Below the pieces are notes generated by a model. It saw nothing but the letters and a program-made list of their open reading frames with translations, did no database searches and was not told the origin of the DNA. This document shows, piece after piece, positions 60,301 through 64,000 of a stretch of 64,000 nt of DNA. The stretch spans positions 1-64,000 of the IMG/VR virus record IMGVR_UViG_3300030012_002336; one strand, 5' to 3'. This DNA comes from a virus. A program made the position numbers and the translations under genes. Position 1 is the first letter of the stretch. Every line of letters begins with the position of its first letter.

Positions 60301-61032
60301 TAAATAATTAAATGTATCATCAACAGTTATAGGTATAGGTTCACCATCTCTATCTAACTTATAATCTTTACCATTATCAGCTAGCTCATATCCTATAATT
60401 CTATTAGTTAATGCAGTTCCATTTGTTGTAGTTATCATCCAATCTCCATTAGGAGTTGTTTGTTCAAAAGTTAAACCAGATGCTTTTAAAGATTCAAATG
60501 CCCTTTCAAAATAGTTTGGATTATCAACATAAGAAGGTAACCCCATATTCCTAGCACCTTGAGTTGTAGCATTTTTAAAATCATCTATGTGCATGTTTAA
60601 TCTATCCACACCTATTTGCCACCATTTATTATTATCTTCTGGGTTAGGAGAGTTGAAATAAAAGTTAGCTTTTTCCATTTGATCACTAACTCTTTTAGTA
60701 AAGGCCATGTCCTTTCTTATATCTTGATCATCATAAAAAGGTCTAAATAAACCTTTAGCTGCATCAACATTTTGTTGTAATGATAAGTCTAAACCTGCTA
60801 TTTGTTTTAACCCTTCAGTTAATCTATTTGCATACTGATCTCTTCTCTCAATATTCTCTTCTCTTGTTAGAGGTGCGTTAACAACATCATTATATAAATT
60901 ATTTAATGATCTAAAGTTTGTATCATACCTATCTTGTCTGATAGTTAATACATCAGATAGAAACTTATAGTCCGGCTTAAACGGCTCTAAATTCGGTATG
61001 TAATCCTGTACTCCAGGTAAATATGTAGCCAT
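57388..61032 (-). CDS. Large virion protein, crAss-like internal/cargo type (1214 aa)
   Basis: The N-terminus MATYLPGVQDYIPNLEPFKPDYKFLSDVLTIRQDRYDTNFRSLNNLYNDVV and the LDLSLQQNVDAAKGLFRPFYDD region match the beginning of a protein family I associate with crAss-like phages, where members lie between head genes and the giant polymerase. The rest is helical with Asn/Asp-rich loops. It may be an ejected cargo protein. It overlaps the 5225-aa gene by one base (TAATG). No enzyme motif was seen. Confidence 0.78.
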   Translation of the reverse strand: MATYLPGVQDYIPNLEPFKPDYKFLSDVLTIRQDRYDTNFRSLNNLYNDVVNAPLTREENIERRDQYANRLTEGLKQIAGLDLSLQQNVDAAKGLFRPFYDDQDIRKDMAFTKRVSDQMEKANFYFNSPNPEDNNKWWQIGVDRLNMHIDDFKNATTQGARNMGLPSYVDNPNYFERAFESLKASGLTFEQTTPNGDWMITTTNGTALTNRIIGYELADNGKDYKLDRDGEPIPITVDDTFNYLKNTMLTDPKVQLGMQTEAYVNARNFATNPDNIAEYGSEQNAYEFWAQDYINQAVDAGIMDLSEAESLENNLEGEKKSWEEYKQKYNIIPGSPSENIIMQKAFELDLAKKNKDLIQRQVQTLKAPANDLDKLLSTAYQAYSILTVGPKLKEAGSAYSRIGAKQTFKVNELAKLKKQQDFQWALEGFKAQNRLNEIALRGAEARKTAKYSQDLKNIADGLTGSIYDSFKDAKPKAFDFKNYNEDLAENIEKQEFNILDKMQIDRNDQMSKIDLLTNDFILKIGSMSDEFQNSPYVVPDSLGTQFRYPVVNNTATGSDTIYKTGSVDDLIKDYSLAVNETNKDAFVNHFRAKVDSTLTSGYRSVIPGDPNGPIIEQDILLNSGSPIFNQKPQAYMSLVNILGALDVEKGLFVNAEKEYNRILKNLQSENVTDNAVNQKGFPPLVQTEKQLKMGLNGESISSILSPNTDGSGRYNNYSDSTYVIVDKETFADQVVAMATNDGNIQDVLDYLNKNHKYAVFSTKAQPGRITKEYSFNDRDKIDIFEKNPLLAQSFFWEEQPSGDGFPLGLGIDNNPGTWVFAPYATRRTMIGSLLRDEKSNDEKIEALRELAYEIYDGESSSDNAEGEERLSDADNVGMLQNLQILMREGDAPGKYSFNYKDFISGNLPQMGQDVKLDPIMDAYFDNTYAKYQMVDGERVPTDATHFLLNMAEVLRSRVPGKDWQASIPKTSETGFGADVNALINDKNNIAANQIMEQMIDYLLMAQKNDTRRSIFDISWSKTGSNELGPDGDYSFTAYKLQPNVQSGPIIEDMLGAIVNKDGISFGEPAETLQGNYKVKLSKDGLEAYQKIMTNGIVMYMRKDLDQNRNMDSSYAVDQLAKYIMTTDEQIYKMQLPNAGTAIIEHIGGGQFKARVQDYKWSDDALAVVPAQIIPDERIYRADEILELKAALEQYMINVATQNIADENAYKKNNL

Positions 61033-61091
61033 AATACTAAGATACTAAAATTTTATAAGTTTTTCTTTTTTTCATTTTACACTTTTTAAGT

Positions 61092-64000
61092 TTAACGTCT
61101 TGTTCTTTTTAAAAAGTCATTAAGTGCCATACCACTTTTAGCAAGTCTTAACTCTCTACCTCTTCTAGATATATTATCATAACCACTATTTTTAACAGCA
61201 TCTGCATCAGTGTTTGTACTTTGATTATTAAAGGTTTTATTCCACTCAATAAAATTAGGAAGCTGCTCTTCAGGTATACCTTTTAGTATTGCATCATGAT
61301 ACCAATCTAGGTATTGACTTTTTGAATCTCCAGGACTTATATAGTTAGGATCTTTATTAAACTCCTTTGGATTTACAATATCAATGAATCCCCCTGTGCC
61401 AGGCATAACATTAAAGTTAGGATACAAAGTGTTCATATTATATGTATTCGCTGCATTAGTATACATATTTTGCATTTGCTTTGTAATCTCTGCATTAGCT
61501 TTTCTTAATGAGTTGTCATAGTTTTGTTCTGTTAATACAGTATTATCATATAACTTTTTTAATTCAGTATTATTTAATAACTGTGTTTTATACTTAATTT
61601 CTGCATTCTTTGCATCTACTGTATTAGCTATAGTTATATTATCATTCTGCACTCTATTCATTACATCAGCTATTTGTGCTGCTGCTTTACCCTGAGCTTT
61701 TGCTTGTACAGCTGCCGCTCTTTGTGGCCCGGAAAAAGCAGACGCAGTATCTGCAGCAATAACAGCTTGTTCACCTATTGCAGCTATTTCTCTTTCTGGA
61801 TCTTTGAATACAGGATCAAGTAAATTTTCATTATACTTGGGTGCCCATGGATAATACTTTTTAAGACTCATTTTAGCATCTAAAGCATTAGCCAAACCCA
61901 TCTTATCTTGTAACCAAAACTCGGGATCTGGAGGTGTTGTAACATCAATATCTGGCACATCTATTTCTTTCAAACCTCCTTGACATATACATCCCTCTCC
62001 TGTTTCTGGATTATAAGGAATAAATGTACCACCTTGCTCATCACATTGGGCTTTTATCTCTGCAGCGTTAGCACAGTCAGTAGTTTCTGTTATAGCATTT
62101 TCTATATTAAAAAGAAAATCATTTCCCATATATGAACTCATTTTAGAAGCATTAGCATCTGCATCTAACTGATTAGTATCAATATTTTGATTTGTATTTA
62201 TATCAAAATTTTGACCAGGCATTTTACTTAATATAGCACCAGAATTAATTGCAGCCATCATATGAGCTCCTTCTTCTTCATTAAATGCCGGAATAGGATT
62301 ACCATCTACATCAACTAAACCAAGTTTTTGATACTCTTGATTGTAATACCAGTTTTTACCTACACGTTCTCCTTTTCTCCAAACGTTACCTCTATATTTT
62401 TTACATCTTTTATTTCTAATATCATCTTCTGTACATGTATCATCCTTAGTCCATTTAAATTGACTATCCCAATTTGGATCATCTCTATATAAAGGATTAT
62501 CTTTTGCTTTTTGATTTAATGCATCAGCAACTCTATTATGATGAGCGTACATTCTGTGAAACTCTTCTTCTGATAAAGGTTCAAAGTTTGGATTTTTCTT
62601 TAAAAATTTTGAATCTCCACTTTTCTGATCTTCTATATATGTTTTATATATTTGATATCTTTTATTTCTATAAGCTTCTTGTTCAGGACTCATATACCAA
62701 TCACTCCAACTATCATAACCATCATAATTTTTTTGTATAGTTTGAATATCTCTCTCAGATACATTTACAGATTTTCTCTCTACTTCATTATAATTTTGTG
62801 CATATGCTTTTAAAATTAACTCATAAGTATCAGGATCAGTATTTTTTAATCTTGCAAGCTCAATCTTATTACTAATAATTGTTCCATCTCCTAACTCTAT
62901 TGGAAATGCATTTTTATTTAAAGATTCTGTTAACTCTTCTCCTGTTGCTGCTTTTGGAAGCTCACCTCCTTCACTCATTGTCTCTAATGTATCTCCTGCA
63001 GCAAAAGAAGATCCCACATAATAAGGACTTGTTTTATCTGTATAGTTAAGATTACTTTCATCTGTAAAATTTAAATCATCATCTTTCTCTGCATAAGGAT
63101 TTTGATTTTGTTGCAACTTTTGAAAAAGCTCCATTATTTCTTTATTATTATCCTTTACATAGTTTTCTTGATTATCTAAAGCATTATCTAATTCATCTTC
63201 TTCTCTAGCAATAGTATTTTCTATTCTATTCTCATAAACTTGTTTATATGCCTCTAAATAAGCAGCATTTGGTTCAGAAGGTGGAGGATTACCATCTTTA
63301 ATATGTTTAACCCAATACTCTACTGTAGCTTCATCAATATTTTCTTGTTGAGATTGAGAATTAGTAAGGTTTGTTTGTATTATTAAATCTCTTTCTTGTT
63401 TAGCTAACTTTGCTAACTCTGCATTTAATCTTTTTAACTCTTCATTAAAATCAGTTAACTTTGATATTTGTTGTTGATTAGTAACAGTTTTATCATTATT
63501 ATTAGTTTGTATAATAGAAGCTTCTAAAGGTGTAGTGCTTGTTAAAGGTTGACCATCATAAGTTTGAGTAGGAACATTAAAGTTAGGAATATTTAATCCT
63601 GCAGTACTCATATTATCCATTGGGAAAAACATATCAGGCATATCATATTCACCTCTAGTTTGATATTTATCTAACTCACCTCCCTCTTCTAAGTCAGCAA
63701 GTGGCATAGTATCCATATCAGGAGTTTGCATATCTGTTTCTAATTCCCTATTATCTAACTTTATAGGATCATTAATAACTCTATTTTCTTCAGTTTTTTC
63801 TATTTGTCTTTGTATATTTTGAACTTGAGCTTTTAACTCCATAACCTTTTCTCTTACCTCTATAGGTAATTGCATAATAGCTTTTAACTCTGCTTGCTCT
63901 TTAGTTATGTTTTCTACTTTTTGACTAAATTCAATTGGATTAACTCCTTGTTTTTGCAAGTAAGGATATGATGCTAAAGGTACACCATCTTCAAACTCTT
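61092..64000 (-). CDS. Large virion protein, N-terminus outside the window
   Basis: The frame stays open through the right edge, so the gene is partial; about 968 residues are visible. An apparent TTG start at 63959 should be ignored. The N-terminal part has coiled coils (EQAELKAIMQL and a later EELKRLNAELAKLAKQERDL). The middle carries acidic, Gly-rich segments such as ADLEEGGELDKYQTRGEYD, typical of phage internal proteins. The C-terminus is basic (GMALNDFLKRTRR). Probably an ejected or scaffold-like protein. Confidence 0.75.
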   Translation of the reverse strand, partial: EFEDGVPLASYPYLQKQGVNPIEFSQKVENITKEQAELKAIMQLPIEVREKVMELKAQVQNIQRQIEKTEENRVINDPIKLDNRELETDMQTPDMDTMPLADLEEGGELDKYQTRGEYDMPDMFFPMDNMSTAGLNIPNFNVPTQTYDGQPLTSTTPLEASIIQTNNNDKTVTNQQQISKLTDFNEELKRLNAELAKLAKQERDLIIQTNLTNSQSQQENIDEATVEYWVKHIKDGNPPPSEPNAAYLEAYKQVYENRIENTIAREEDELDNALDNQENYVKDNNKEIMELFQKLQQNQNPYAEKDDDLNFTDESNLNYTDKTSPYYVGSSFAAGDTLETMSEGGELPKAATGEELTESLNKNAFPIELGDGTIISNKIELARLKNTDPDTYELILKAYAQNYNEVERKSVNVSERDIQTIQKNYDGYDSWSDWYMSPEQEAYRNKRYQIYKTYIEDQKSGDSKFLKKNPNFEPLSEEEFHRMYAHHNRVADALNQKAKDNPLYRDDPNWDSQFKWTKDDTCTEDDIRNKRCKKYRGNVWRKGERVGKNWYYNQEYQKLGLVDVDGNPIPAFNEEEGAHMMAAINSGAILSKMPGQNFDINTNQNIDTNQLDADANASKMSSYMGNDFLFNIENAITETTDCANAAEIKAQCDEQGGTFIPYNPETGEGCICQGGLKEIDVPDIDVTTPPDPEFWLQDKMGLANALDAKMSLKKYYPWAPKYNENLLDPVFKDPEREIAAIGEQAVIAADTASAFSGPQRAAAVQAKAQGKAAAQIADVMNRVQNDNITIANTVDAKNAEIKYKTQLLNNTELKKLYDNTVLTEQNYDNSLRKANAEITKQMQNMYTNAANTYNMNTLYPNFNVMPGTGGFIDIVNPKEFNKDPNYISPGDSKSQYLDWYHDAILKGIPEEQLPNFIEWNKTFNNQSTNTDADAVKNSGYDNISRRGRELRLAKSGMALNDFLKRTRR

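Noticed and set aside
63957-63959. TTG as the start of the 61092-64000 gene
   Set aside because: The frame continues open to the right edge with no stop, so the gene is simply cut by the window.
1-64000. Stop-codon reassignment (TAG read as Gln), known in some crAss-like phages
   Set aside because: TAG ends several well-supported genes here (for example at 1187, 2373, 6824 and 41711), with a neighbour starting right there, and no suppressor tRNA was seen.

Overview
The window reads as part of a large tailed phage that infects a Bacteroidota host, most likely a marine flavobacterium. It most resembles the crAss-like (Crassvirales-type) phages. The DNA is AT-rich. Leaders before start codons are A-rich rather than Shine-Dalgarno-like, and several intergenic gaps carry the Bacteroidota -7 promoter element TAnnTTTG. 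One secreted protein carries a type IX secretion sorting domain, a system confined to Bacteroidota. Crass-like affinity rests on two opposed gene blocks, on family-B polymerase, DnaB, primase, SF2 helicase and UDG genes, and on a co-directional run of giant proteins. One of those has 5,225 residues with an RNA-polymerase-type DxDxD motif. Terminase, portal and capsid genes are not in the window, so the family placement is an inference.

Layout. 1-329: noncoding, rich in inverted repeats. 330-24389 (+ strand): a dense early and replication block with overlapping genes. It starts with a tRNA-Arg(UCU), a helix-turn-helix protein, an acidic-tailed protein, an HNH nuclease and an SF2 helicase. Next come a DnaA-domain-IV-like protein, a winged-helix protein, a DnaB-type helicase, a P-loop ATPase, a probable ssDNA-binding protein, a DnaG-type primase and a RusA-like resolvase. 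A MoxR ATPase/VWA pair with two paralogous partner genes follows, then a PD-(D/E)XK nuclease, UDG, a small lipoprotein, DNA polymerase B, a DUF932-like protein and a radical-SAM-like protein. One gene in this block (5599-6192) is on the opposite strand and is divergently transcribed from the DnaA-like gene. A pair of hairpins at 24391-24456 separates the blocks.

24474-33513 (- strand): small virion-type genes, including at least two small paralogous families, a GTA-type holin and very short basic proteins. Within them lie three consecutive genes for exported proteins: a thioredoxin-like protein, a 994-residue Cys-rich repeat protein with a type IX sorting domain, and a probable outer-membrane beta-barrel. 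33585-35838 (+ strand) is an inserted nucleotide-metabolism island with a B12-dependent ribonucleotide reductase and a tiny Cys-rich protein. 35931-64000 (- strand) holds four giant proteins (1925, 5225, 1214 and at least 968 aa), probably injected virion proteins including the virion RNA polymerase.

How it fits together. The + strand block supplies DNA synthesis, recombination and dNTPs. The PolB C-terminus ends in a bacterial sliding-clamp-binding peptide, which suggests use of the host clamp. The - strand block supplies particles, lysis and probably the RNA polymerase that starts transcription in the next cell. The most unusual part is a set of phage genes aimed at the host surface: the type IX cargo, its exported neighbours, and an early lipoprotein that carries one copy of the same C-x-D-x-x-A-x-N-[YF]-D-P repeat. 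Together they suggest a phage-directed remodelling or shielding of the host surface.
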